64,000 bases of DNA. Origin: Deltaproteobacteria bacterium (GTDB lineage Bacteria > Desulfobacterota > Binatia > HRBIN30 > CADEER01). This document shows positions 9,811 to 18,081 of this stretch, in pieces (the first letter of the stretch is position 1; the number at the start of each line of letters is the position of its first letter). The translations under genes and the position numbers were made by a program. The stretch covers positions 18,200 through 82,199 of the forward strand of contig JAJCZJ010000069.1 of assembly GCA_029262455.1 (NCBI GenBank), written 5' to 3'. Below the pieces are notes generated by a model. The model searched no databases. It was not told where the DNA came from and was given only the letters and a program-made list of their open reading frames with translations.

Positions 9811-10257
9811 GAGAACTCCCAAAAAGTGATGAGGTTAGCGCCTCTTGAACCGGCGCGATTCGGTCGGTTGATAAACCATACCGCAACAAACTCAACGTGC
9901 ACCGTACAGCTGTCGGTGGCTGGGGTCAACCAAAAAAATGACGCTCTGTCGGGTGGTTACGACCGAATATCGTAGGATCTCTCGTGAAAAGAGCCAACGC
10001 TTTGCAGTAATACGCACATAGTATGCAATGTTTAATGCGGATTGCTCGAGAGATTGTGGTCTGTCGCCCGAATTCATCGTCTTCTACCTGCACCAGGGAT
10101 GCGTGGAATTGGTGGATTGCTGCTCCCGGGAGTGCGCCGTCTTGCGCCGAAAGATCGAATCGTGTCTGTTCGCACGATTGCCGGCTCGGAGATGGTTGAT
10201 GCGCGAGGGGAAAACGTTTGGTCTTTGGAGGATTCAGTTGGGGTGTCTTGGGATAGG
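9811..10257. other. Intergenic region between divergent genes
   Basis: This stretch separates the YVTN gene (minus) from the DUF2889 gene (plus). Frames in it have no recognisable domain. If the DUF2889 gene used a more upstream start (possible codons at 10042, 10192) part of this would be coding. I found no clear promoter or repeat. Confidence 0.4.
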
Positions 10258-11322
10258 ATGACGGTACCCCTTCACACCAGGATGATCTCCCTGCGTTTGC
10301 GCTGGAGTCGTCCAGGAGAAGTGCTCGCCGAGGGGCGCCTACTCGACCTTCGCAAGCGCGCGATCGTACCTCTCGGGGCCAGTCTCCGAGGCCCCGGCGT
10401 GGTGCACGACATGAAGACCCGTGTCTGGATCGACACCGAAACCATGTCGATCTCTCGCGTCGATCCGGAAATGCTGTCTTTCCCCTATGTTGCATCGGAG
10501 CATACTGCCGGTGAGAGCTGTCCTGGGCGTATCGCTGATGTCCAGAACGTTGTTGGAACCCGTCTGAACGAGAGCTACGGCGACCAGGTCAATGGCCAGG
10601 TCGGCGGGCCCCGCGGGTGCTTTCACATCTTTACCCTTCTTCGGATGACCGGACCAGCAGTTCAAGCCGGCCTCGCGTCGGAGCACGTTATCGGACGTAT
10701 GGCGGCGGAGATTCCACCGAAGCCGGACGAGGTCCTGTGGAACAGGACCGTGACCATCGATTCCCATAAGGGCGAGGGACTGGGCCTGCACCTGCACGGC
10801 ACTCTTACCGATGTGTTTCAGAGCGGCGGGCCTCCGGAAGACGGTTCCGGCACCGAAGAACTGATCGGGGGAATCGAGGTAATGGCCGATTTTTCGACGG
10901 CATTTCCGGACATGGGCCTGAACGATGTTTCGGGCCGGCGACGTAAGCTCTCAGCCGGTATAGGCAACGTGGGGACGTGGGCGGATATTGATAATTTCGT
11001 TAGATTACAGGGAGTTAACGTCCGCAAAGGGTTCTCTGCCCAGGTTCAGAAGATTCTCGGCGACGAGGCGGGCCTGCGGCCCGAATCTCATCTGGTCTTC
11101 ATGATGGCGCCGGTCGTCATGCAGAGCATGCCGGGCCTCCTCGAGGAGATGCAGTTGCGCGCGTCTGCGGGGACCGGAGCCGGTGGCGGAAAACGCATGG
11201 GGACTGCGCTGAACTCATGTCACATGTGGCGAGCCGATGGGCCGCTGAACAGAGTCGTTTCGGGTACTGTCGCGGATAGCGACCAGTCAACCACCAACGC
11301 GGAACCCCTGAAGGATCGATGA
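10258..11322 (+). CDS. DUF2889 domain protein with a repeated second half
   Basis: The region after ATG 10258 matches the DUF2889 pattern: a first strand pair (VPLHTRMISLRLRW...AEGRLLDL), VHDMKTRVWIDTETMSIS, then a Cys-containing ESCPGRIADVQNVVG and GGPRGCFHIFTLL. From residue ~165 a second segment (RTVTIDSHKGEGLGLHLHGT LTDVF, quoted with a break) looks like another copy of the first strand pair. GGGATAGG lies just upstream of ATG 10258 and the family usually starts a few residues before the HTR strand, so this start is preferred; frame-compatible starts at 10042 or 10192 are possible. Function unknown. The flavin reductase and ferredoxin that follow hint at an oxidative catabolic context, which is inference. 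Confidence 0.68.
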   Translation: MTVPLHTRMISLRLRWSRPGEVLAEGRLLDLRKRAIVPLGASLRGPGVVHDMKTRVWIDTETMSISRVDPEMLSFPYVASEHTAGESCPGRIADVQNVVGTRLNESYGDQVNGQVGGPRGCFHIFTLLRMTGPAVQAGLASEHVIGRMAAEIPPKPDEVLWNRTVTIDSHKGEGLGLHLHGTLTDVFQSGGPPEDGSGTEELIGGIEVMADFSTAFPDMGLNDVSGRRRKLSAGIGNVGTWADIDNFVRLQGVNVRKGFSAQVQKILGDEAGLRPESHLVFMMAPVVMQSMPGLLEEMQLRASAGTGAGGGKRMGTALNSCHMWRADGPLNRVVSGTVADSDQSTTNAEPLKDR

Positions 11323-11422
11323 AGAAAGAGGATCGTCGCGAAGCGACCACCAACCTCAGCCCGAGCCTCAGCCCTTGCCTGAGCCTACGAGCGGAGCGAG
11401 TGACGGATTAGAGGAGTTCTAG

Positions 11423-11902
11423 ATGCCAGTCGACAAGGACACATTTCTCAAAGCCATGGGGTGTTTTGCCGCCGGGGTCACCGTTGTGACGACCGTTGAT
11501 GCAGATGGAACCCCCCACGGCCTGACTGCGACCGCCTTCTCTTCGGTTTCCCTCGATCCGCCGCTCGCGTTGGTCTGTATTGGCATGGAGTCTGGTTCGT
11601 ATTCGCACTTCGTCAGCGCCGAATCATTTGCGATCAACTTTCTCTCGGCGGACCAAGCCGACGTCTCGCAGCGCTTTGCGAGTTCGGGTGAGGACAAGTT
11701 CGATGGCGTCGGGTGGCGCACAGGCGAACTCGGGATGCCGCTGCTATCTGGGACCGTTGGGTTCGCGGAATGCCGCAAAGTACATTCGTACGGTGGCGGC
11801 GATCACACGATCTTCGTCGGCCAAATTGAGGCAGGGGACGGAAACGAACTACAGCCGTTGACATATTTTCGCGGCGGGTACCGGCGTGTAACCGACCTGT
11901 AG
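11423..11902 (+). CDS. Flavin reductase-like (FMN-binding split barrel) protein
   Basis: A 159-aa protein typical in length for the flavin-reductase-domain family. It has an N-terminal AAGVTVVTTVDADGTPHGLT, the SSVSLDPPLALVCI strand and a late GGGDHTIFVGQIEAG segment. Such proteins reduce FMN or FAD with NAD(P)H, often for a two-component monooxygenase. GGAG nine bases before ATG 11423 supports the start. It sits 100 bases after the DUF2889 gene on the same strand and converges on the ferredoxin gene. No oxygenase component is seen in the window. Confidence 0.9.
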   Translation: MPVDKDTFLKAMGCFAAGVTVVTTVDADGTPHGLTATAFSSVSLDPPLALVCIGMESGSYSHFVSAESFAINFLSADQADVSQRFASSGEDKFDGVGWRTGELGMPLLSGTVGFAECRKVHSYGGGDHTIFVGQIEAGDGNELQPLTYFRGGYRRVTDL

Positions 11903-11919
11903 CAGCGGCTTGCAGGCGA

Positions 11920-12276
11920 CTAGTGGGGCAGCTCTTCCATCCATTTGTAGGTAGGGTGGTTGGTCCAGCCTTGGTTGCGTGGCCGCGGGTTGGTGATGAC
12001 CTCGATATCGGCCAATACCTTGGTCTTGCATGCAAGCCTGTAGCCGGGACCTTCCCAACCGACCTTTTTTTCTTCTTCCTTGGTCGGCTGCGAGACGGCT
12101 CTATCGTCGTCAATCTTGACCCGGCATGTGCCGCACATGGCGCGGCCGCGGCAATTGATCAGATTTGCGGGGAACGCGTACAAATCGACTTCGTTGTCGA
12201 GCGCGAGCTGGCGTAAGTTGGTCCCGACAGGGCACTCGATTGTCATGTCCTGTTTGACGAAACGGACGGTCGGCAT
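11920..12276 (-). CDS. Plant-type 2Fe-2S ferredoxin
   Basis: A 118-aa protein with the four cluster-binding cysteines in the plant-type spacing: Cys42, Cys48 and Cys51 in NCRGRAMCGTC, and Cys83 in RLACKTKV. It should carry one [2Fe-2S] cluster and pass single electrons in the cytoplasm; its partner enzyme is not obvious. The C-terminal ~25 residues (PRNQGWTNHPTYKWMEELPH) extend beyond the usual fold. It converges with the flavin reductase gene (17 bases between stops) and diverges from glmU. Confidence 0.92.
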   Translation of the reverse strand: MPTVRFVKQDMTIECPVGTNLRQLALDNEVDLYAFPANLINCRGRAMCGTCRVKIDDDRAVSQPTKEEEKKVGWEGPGYRLACKTKVLADIEVITNPRPRNQGWTNHPTYKWMEELPH

Positions 12277-12402
12277 GGCGGCATTCTCCTCTCGACAAAA
12301 GCCGCTTCATAGCAATTGCGGCGCACAAAGTCAGCTAGGTTGGCGGCTGTCGGTACCTGCCTGCGCTTGACCGGCCGAAATCCCCGCGGTATCGCCCGGT
12401 GG

Positions 12403-13836
12403 GTGAATCGACTCCGAGTTGCTGCCATCGTTCTTGCGGCGGGCAGGAGTGTGCGCTTTGCTTCGGCGCGCTCCAAGCTGCTGCATTCGTTTGCCGGAAA
12501 GCCCTTGATCCATTGGCCGCTCGACGCGCTGCGGTCGGTCGGCGCGAAGCCGATCGTTGCGGTGGTCAGCCCAGACTCGGGCGAGTTGCGTGCTGCGTGC
12601 GGGCGCGACGTCGTCTTTGGTGTGCAGCGCGAGCAGCGTGGAACCGGCCACGCGGTGTTGGCGGCGCGGCGGCATCTGGCGGACCACCGCGGAGCCGTGT
12701 TGGTCATGGCCGGGGATCTGCCGTTGCTGAAGCCACAGAGCATGCGACGACTGGTCCGTGCCCACAAAGAAGCTGGCGATGGGATTGCCCTGCTGACGGC
12801 GCAAGCCGATGACCCGCAAGGGTGGGGTCGGATCGTGCGCAAAGGGCGGCGGATCAACGCCATCGTCGAGCAGCGCGATGCGAACGCGGAGCAGCGTGCG
12901 ATCCAGGAGGTCAACGTCGGTGTCTATTGTCTGCGCGCCCCGCTGCTTTTTGATCTGCTGCGTAAGGTCAAGCCGGACAACGCTCAGAACGAGATCTACC
13001 TAACGGACATTGTCGAGCTGGCGCTGAACCGGGGGCTGCCGGTGAAGTCGGTGGCGGTCGACGCTTCCGAGGTTGGTCAGATCAACAACCGCCGCGAGTT
13101 GGCGCAACTGGAGGCGGTGTACCGCCAACAGATCAACGAACGCTGGATGGCGGCCGGTGTCACGTTGGAGGATCCGGCGACGACGTATATCGGTCCGGGA
13201 GTCCGGATTGGAAATGACTCTGTGATTGGGCCCAATGTCCATCTCCGCGGCGACACCAAGCTGGGTCCCGGATGTCAGGTCGATGGCTCCTCGTACATAA
13301 CAGACTCGCAGATCGGGGCCGATGTCCACCTGCGATTCGGCGTCGTCCTGAGCGCTGCTCGGATTGGAAAGGGGTGTGCAATCGGTCCTTTTGCACACCT
13401 CCGTCCGGGGACGCGGTTGGCGGCGGGTGTTCACATCGGCGATTTCGTGGAAACCAAGAATGCCTTCTTCGCATCGGGATCGAAGGCGAATCACTTGGCA
13501 TACATCGGAGACGCGGAGATTGGTCGCGAGACCAATGTTGGGGCCGGTACGATTACATGCAACTACGATGGATACGATAAACATCGAACGATCGTAGGTG
13601 ACCGCGTGATGATCGGTAGCGACACGCAGTTGGTGGCTCCAGTGCGCGTTGGTGACGACGTGTATGTAGCGTCTGGTTCGACTGTACGGCGCGACGTGCC
13701 GGCGGGGACGCTGGTCTACAATCCACGGCCGCAGTCGGAGACCGAGGGCTGGGTGGCCGATTGGCGCGACAGTCATCCGCCGAAAAAGAAGAGTAAGAGT
13801 AAACCGGGCCGCAAGAGTGCCCGCCGCAATTCTTGA
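12403..13836 (+). CDS. glmU: Bifunctional GlmU: GlcN-1-P acetyltransferase / GlcNAc-1-P uridylyltransferase
   Basis: The last two steps of UDP-GlcNAc synthesis, feeding peptidoglycan and LPS. The N-terminal half (residues ~5-235) is a nucleotidyltransferase Rossmann fold starting VAAIVLAAGRSVRF; the usual GxGTRM loop is changed to GRSVRF. GDLPLLKP and REQRGTGHAV are present. The C-terminal half is a left-handed beta-helix with hexapeptide repeats and the GAGTITCNYDGYDKHRT loop of the acetyltransferase. A basic tail (KKKSKSKPGRK) is added. The start is uncertain: GTG 12403 places the N-terminus as in the family, while a TTG at 12316 would add 29 residues. glmS follows directly, so the pair probably acts as an amino-sugar unit. 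Confidence 0.93.
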   Translation: MNRLRVAAIVLAAGRSVRFASARSKLLHSFAGKPLIHWPLDALRSVGAKPIVAVVSPDSGELRAACGRDVVFGVQREQRGTGHAVLAARRHLADHRGAVLVMAGDLPLLKPQSMRRLVRAHKEAGDGIALLTAQADDPQGWGRIVRKGRRINAIVEQRDANAEQRAIQEVNVGVYCLRAPLLFDLLRKVKPDNAQNEIYLTDIVELALNRGLPVKSVAVDASEVGQINNRRELAQLEAVYRQQINERWMAAGVTLEDPATTYIGPGVRIGNDSVIGPNVHLRGDTKLGPGCQVDGSSYITDSQIGADVHLRFGVVLSAARIGKGCAIGPFAHLRPGTRLAAGVHIGDFVETKNAFFASGSKANHLAYIGDAEIGRETNVGAGTITCNYDGYDKHRTIVGDRVMIGSDTQLVAPVRVGDDVYVASGSTVRRDVPAGTLVYNPRPQSETEGWVADWRDSHPPKKKSKSKPGRKSARRNS

Positions 13837-13918
13837 ACAGTGTTGGAATTCATGGCTGGCGCCTTGCGCGGTTGGCCCGTAGAGTGTGCGGGAATTGCCA
13901 TCCGGAGACTATTGGTAG

Positions 13919-15748
13919 ATGTGTGGAATCGTTGGATACGTAGGACAGCGCGACGCCAGCTCGGTGTTGATTCGCGGTTTGCGCCTGCTCGAGTACCGCG
14001 GTTACGACTCGGCGGGAGTGGCGGTCCTTACGAACGGTGACTTTGCGTTGCGGCGCTCGGTGGGCAAGCTGCAGAACTTGGAAGACCTGCTGGCGGAGTC
14101 GCCAGCGACCGGTCATAGCGGCATCGGTCATACGCGTTGGGCCACGCATGGGCGGCCCTCGGAAGCCAATGCGCATCCACATCGAGCCGGGCGCGTCGTC
14201 CTGATTCACAACGGCATCATTGAGAACTTCCTCGCGCTACGCGCCGAGTTGAGGGCCAATGGCCGCGATTTTTCTTCGGAGACGGACACCGAGATCATTG
14301 CCCATCTAATCGATGGCTATTTGAGCGATGGCGACGACCTCGCGGCGGCGACCCGGCGCGCCATTGCGCGGCTCGAGGGCTCCTTTGCGATCGTGGTGAT
14401 GTCCGTGGACGAGCCCGGGCGATTGGTGGCGGCGAAAAGTGCGACCCCGATCGTGATCGGTCTCGGCGACGGCGAGAACTTTGTTGCCTCCGATATCCCG
14501 GCGCTGCTCGATTACACCCGCGACATGCTGTTCCTCGAGGATGGCGAGATGGCGGAGATCGACAGCAGTGGAGTGCGTGTGTCGGAGTTTGACGGTACCG
14601 TCGTCGAGCGCGACCCGCGGCGCATCACGTGGGACCCGGTGACCGCCCAGAAGGGCGGCTACAAGCATTTCATGCTGAAAGAGATTCACGAGCAGCCGCA
14701 GGCGATCATCGATACGATGCGCGGCCGGCTACTGCTCGAGGATGGGGACATTTTTCTCGACGACTTCGATCTCGGCAAGGAGTGGTGGAAAGACGTTGAG
14801 CGGATGGATCTGATCGCGTGCGGGACGGCGTGGCACGCTTGCCTGGTGGGTAAGTTCTTCATCGAGAAGTTCGCGCGGATTCCCTGCAATGTCGATTACG
14901 GAAGCGAGTTTCGGTACCGCGAGCCGATTCTCGATGAGCGCGGTCTGTTGGTCGTCGTGTCGCAGTCCGGAGAGACGGCGGACACTCTCGCAGCCGTCGA
15001 AGAGGCGCGCCGCAAGGGGGTTCGCAGCGCAGCGATCTGCAACGTCGTCGACTCGAGTATTACGCGCCGCGCCGATGCCGTTCTGTATACGCACGCCGGC
15101 CCGGAAATCAGTGTCGCATCGACCAAGGCCTTCGTTACGCAACTGACCGCGTTGCTCTTGATGGCGCTTTTCCTCGGGAGACGACGTGGCACTCTCAGCG
15201 CGGAAGAATGTCGCGAGCTGATCGAGGCGATGGTCCACCTGCCGTCACCGCTGCGCGAGGCCCTTGCTTTGGCGCCGTCGATCGAGACGATGGCACGCCG
15301 CTACGTGAAAGCCGAAAACTTCCTCTACGTCGGGCGCGGTCTGAATTATCCAATCGCTCTCGAGGGGGCGCTCAAGCTCAAGGAACTTTCGTACATTCAT
15401 GCCGAGGGGTATCCGGCGGGCGAACTCAAGCACGGGCCGATCGCACTGATCAGTGAAACCATGCCGGTCGTGGTGCTGCTGCCGAAGAACGGGTCGTTTG
15501 CAAAAACACTCAGCAACATGAAGGAAGTCGAGTCGCGCGGCGGCCAGATCATCGTCGTGACGGACGTCGAGGACGATGAAATTGACCAGGTCGCACGCGA
15601 CGTCATCCGCGTGCCGTCGGTTCACCCGATGCTGATGCCCATCCTTCTGAGCCTTCCGCTGCAGTTACTCTCGTACTATGTGGCCGAGCACCGGGGCACG
15701 GACGTCGACCAACCGCGAAATTTGGCAAAGAGTGTGACTGTCGAGTAG
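13919..15748 (+). CDS. glmS: Glutamine-fructose-6-phosphate aminotransferase
   Basis: A 609-aa protein, the usual GlmS length. It starts MCGIVGYVG, so Cys2 becomes the N-terminal nucleophile of the glutaminase domain after Met removal. Two SIS sugar-isomerase domains follow (VVSQSGETADTLAA near residue 350; EGYPAGELKHGPIALI near residue 500) and the typical end DQPRNLAKSVTVE. It makes glucosamine-6-phosphate from fructose-6-phosphate and glutamine, the entry to the pathway finished by GlmU 82 bases upstream. No glmS ribozyme-like sequence was recognised in the short gap. Confidence 0.97.
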   Translation: MCGIVGYVGQRDASSVLIRGLRLLEYRGYDSAGVAVLTNGDFALRRSVGKLQNLEDLLAESPATGHSGIGHTRWATHGRPSEANAHPHRAGRVVLIHNGIIENFLALRAELRANGRDFSSETDTEIIAHLIDGYLSDGDDLAAATRRAIARLEGSFAIVVMSVDEPGRLVAAKSATPIVIGLGDGENFVASDIPALLDYTRDMLFLEDGEMAEIDSSGVRVSEFDGTVVERDPRRITWDPVTAQKGGYKHFMLKEIHEQPQAIIDTMRGRLLLEDGDIFLDDFDLGKEWWKDVERMDLIACGTAWHACLVGKFFIEKFARIPCNVDYGSEFRYREPILDERGLLVVVSQSGETADTLAAVEEARRKGVRSAAICNVVDSSITRRADAVLYTHAGPEISVASTKAFVTQLTALLLMALFLGRRRGTLSAEECRELIEAMVHLPSPLREALALAPSIETMARRYVKAENFLYVGRGLNYPIALEGALKLKELSYIHAEGYPAGELKHGPIALISETMPVVVLLPKNGSFAKTLSNMKEVESRGGQIIVVTDVEDDEIDQVARDVIRVPSVHPMLMPILLSLPLQLLSYYVAEHRGTDVDQPRNLAKSVTVE

Positions 15749-15963
15749 CCCAAGACGGCCGAATGAGTTGAGCAGTTCTATTCTCCTGACGTCTGTGCCG
15801 ACACACCGGGGCAAAGCTTCGGCGTATCGGGGCATGGTTAGGCAGGCTCGACTGGCCCTGCGTTGAGACTCGCGGCGGCTGCGTGTCCGCCGACCCGGCA
15901 TTGACACGGTCGGCCGATGGGTCGAGACTCTAGATTGATCTGATTTATCAGACGGTCTCGCTG

Positions 15964-17169
15964 ATGTTCTCGACGTTTCGACCACCCCCAAAAACCCCGC
16001 GGACGATCTCTTCGATCGAAGAGGCGATTGCCGATATCCAGGCTGGCAAGATGGTCATCCTCATGGATGACGAGAGTCGGGAGAACGAGGGTGATCTGAC
16101 CATGGCCGCCGACAAGGTCGATGCTGAGGCGATCAACTTCATGGCCAAGTATGGGCGCGGATTGATTTGTCTGGCGCTGGCCGAGGAGCGTATCCGCGAA
16201 CTTGGCTTGCCGATGATGGTCAGCGACAACAAGGCACCCCTCGGTACCGCTTTTACGGTTTCGATCGACGCCCGCCACGGGGTGACGAGCGGTGTTACCG
16301 CCCAAGACCGCGCGACGACGATCCGTACCGCCGCCCGGCCAGACAGTGGCCCGCAGGATCTGGTGACACCTGGCCACGTCTTTCCGCTGCGCGCGCGCAA
16401 AGGCGGTGTCCTGGTACGCACCGGTCAGACCGAAGGTGGTGTGGATCTATCGCGACTCGCCGGGCTGACGCCGTCTTCTGTGATCTGCGAGATCATGAAC
16501 GAAGACGGTTCCATGGCGCGCTTGCCCGACCTTGAAGAGTTCGCGGTAGAGCACGAGCTCAAAATTTGCACGATCGCAGATTTGATTCACTACCGGTTGC
16601 AATGGGACTCGCTGGTGCATCGCCAGGCCGAGGCAACCATCCCGACGGAGTTTGGTGAGTTTCGCGCTTACGCGTACAGCAGCGATGTTGATGCAGGCGA
16701 GCATTTGGCCCTGGTGCGCGGCGAAATTCGCTCGGATGAGCCGGTGCTGGTACGGGCGCATACCGAGTACCTTCCAGGTGATGTCTTCGGCTCGGTCTCT
16801 CGCAATACGGGCGCGCTGTTGCGCCGCTCGATGGAGATCATTGCCGAGGAGGGGACCGGCGTAATTGTCTATCTCCGGCGCGAGGGGCAGGCTGCGGAAT
16901 TGCTCGGCGGTAAGGCCAAAGCAGCGCCGGAATCCCCGAGTACGAAGTCGAGCGACCGCGCCATGGAGTTCCGCGAGTACGGGATCGGTGCCCAGATCCT
17001 GCGCGACGTGGGCGTTGGAAAGATTCGCCTTCTGACCAACAACCCACGCCGCATGGTCAGTCTCCCGGGCTACGGGTTGGATATCGTCGAGGCGGTTCCG
17101 ATCGTGGTCGAAGGTGTTGACCCCGATCGCGAAACTCAGTCGAACAAGCGTTCGAGCTCGAAAGCGTAG
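15964..17169 (+). CDS. ribBX: RibB DHBP synthase fused to a degenerate GTP cyclohydrolase II domain (RibBX-type)
   Basis: Residues ~15-210 are 3,4-dihydroxy-2-butanone-4-phosphate synthase (riboflavin pathway), with the metal and substrate motifs DDESRENEGDL, THGVTSG-like RHGVTSGVTAQDRATT and PGHVFPLRARKGGVL intact. Residues ~215-390 are homologous to GTP cyclohydrolase II, but its zinc site is lost: where the active enzyme has HSECLTGDxxGSxRCDCG this protein reads HTEYLPGDVFGSVSRNTG, so all three zinc cysteines are gone. The C-terminal half is therefore very unlikely to open GTP, as in the RibBX variants known from Proteobacteria; a separate RibA should be elsewhere. I see no FMN riboswitch upstream; TTGACA at 15901 could be part of the promoter. 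Its 3' end overlaps the convergent beta-barrel gene by 34 bases. Confidence 0.93.
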   Translation: MFSTFRPPPKTPRTISSIEEAIADIQAGKMVILMDDESRENEGDLTMAADKVDAEAINFMAKYGRGLICLALAEERIRELGLPMMVSDNKAPLGTAFTVSIDARHGVTSGVTAQDRATTIRTAARPDSGPQDLVTPGHVFPLRARKGGVLVRTGQTEGGVDLSRLAGLTPSSVICEIMNEDGSMARLPDLEEFAVEHELKICTIADLIHYRLQWDSLVHRQAEATIPTEFGEFRAYAYSSDVDAGEHLALVRGEIRSDEPVLVRAHTEYLPGDVFGSVSRNTGALLRRSMEIIAEEGTGVIVYLRREGQAAELLGGKAKAAPESPSTKSSDRAMEFREYGIGAQILRDVGVGKIRLLTNNPRRMVSLPGYGLDIVEAVPIVVEGVDPDRETQSNKRSSSKA

Positions 17170-18008
17170 GTGAGCCCGCCGCGCAGACCGAAATCCTCGG
17201 TGGCGCCGCTCAACCCCGCACTGGCACCCGCGTAGAAGGTCCAGCCGCTGCGCGTCACCTGTGTCCCCAGGCGCACTGTGTTGCCGTCGTTGTCGAATCG
17301 CGACCCCTCCTTGCCCTCGATCGAGCCGAGAAGGCGGATGTCGTAGGGGCCCGCGGCGGATGGAAAAAGCGGGCGGCTGACCAGTGCGAGCGAGTAGTTG
17401 AAGGGATCGTCCTGGCCGGATCCGGATTCATCGAGGTCGCCGTTGAGCTTGCCCGGGTTGCCGAGGATTTCCAGCCCCAGGTTCAAGTGCGCCGTCACCG
17501 GGCCGACTTCTTTCGACGCGAGGAGGAGCAGAGAAAAGTCGGTCTCGTCGGTCCCGAGTCGATCCCCACGGTCGGCGTTCGGCAGTTTGACGCCGAAAAT
17601 GGCTCCGAGCGCGGGGACGTTCTCGCGTTCGCGCAAGAAGCGAACCTTGGTGAACAGCTCGGCGTCACCGCCGCCGAATTGGTCGCTGCTTTTGCCGCTG
17701 CGCAGCTGCTCGTCGAGATACAGGAACTCGTAGCGCACTTGGATTTCGGCCCAGCCGCCAGCGCCAATCCGGATCTCGACCTCCGGCGCGGTCACAAGGT
17801 CCTGCGATCGCAAAAAATCCGGCGCGGTGAACGCCGGAAAGCGGCCATTCCGGGAGTACGACGTCCCGATCGAGATTTGTGTCGCCCCTGACGGGAGGAG
17901 CACGGCGCTCTCGGTCTCGAGCGGTCGCAGGGTCTGAGCCTGCAGGGCACTGGCGAGGGAAATGCTGATGGCCAGGACAATCGTCGCGGACTTCGGAACC
18001 AATCGCAT
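17136..18008 (-). CDS. Predicted outer-membrane beta-barrel protein (phenol-pathway transporter MetA-like family)
   Basis: The 290-aa product begins with a signal peptide (hydrophobic core SATIVLAISISLASALQAQ). Alternating amphipathic strands follow, and a VKLPNADRGDRLGTDETDF segment is the hallmark of the putative MetA-pathway outer-membrane family (PF13557 type). The protein does not end in Phe but in ELERLFD, so its insertion signal is not canonical. ATG 18008 is chosen because the signal peptide starts there; the longer frame begins with TTG. The gene diverges from dsbD and its last 34 bases overlap the ribBX 3' end. Substrate unknown. Confidence 0.72.
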   Translation of the reverse strand: MRLVPKSATIVLAISISLASALQAQTLRPLETESAVLLPSGATQISIGTSYSRNGRFPAFTAPDFLRSQDLVTAPEVEIRIGAGGWAEIQVRYEFLYLDEQLRSGKSSDQFGGGDAELFTKVRFLRERENVPALGAIFGVKLPNADRGDRLGTDETDFSLLLLASKEVGPVTAHLNLGLEILGNPGKLNGDLDESGSGQDDPFNYSLALVSRPLFPSAAGPYDIRLLGSIEGKEGSRFDNDGNTVRLGTQVTRSGWTFYAGASAGLSGATEDFGLRGGLTYAFELERLFD

Positions 18009-18081
18009 AGCGGCGCGGTTATATGTACGATCGAAAATTTGCAAGTGCCGTGAGGCTATGGAAGCCTACGAAGTTGGTCAA

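Noticed and set aside
15749..15963. FMN riboswitch upstream of ribBX
   Set aside because: I searched for the conserved AGGGGCGGGGTGAAA-like and CCGGCGGT blocks and did not see them.
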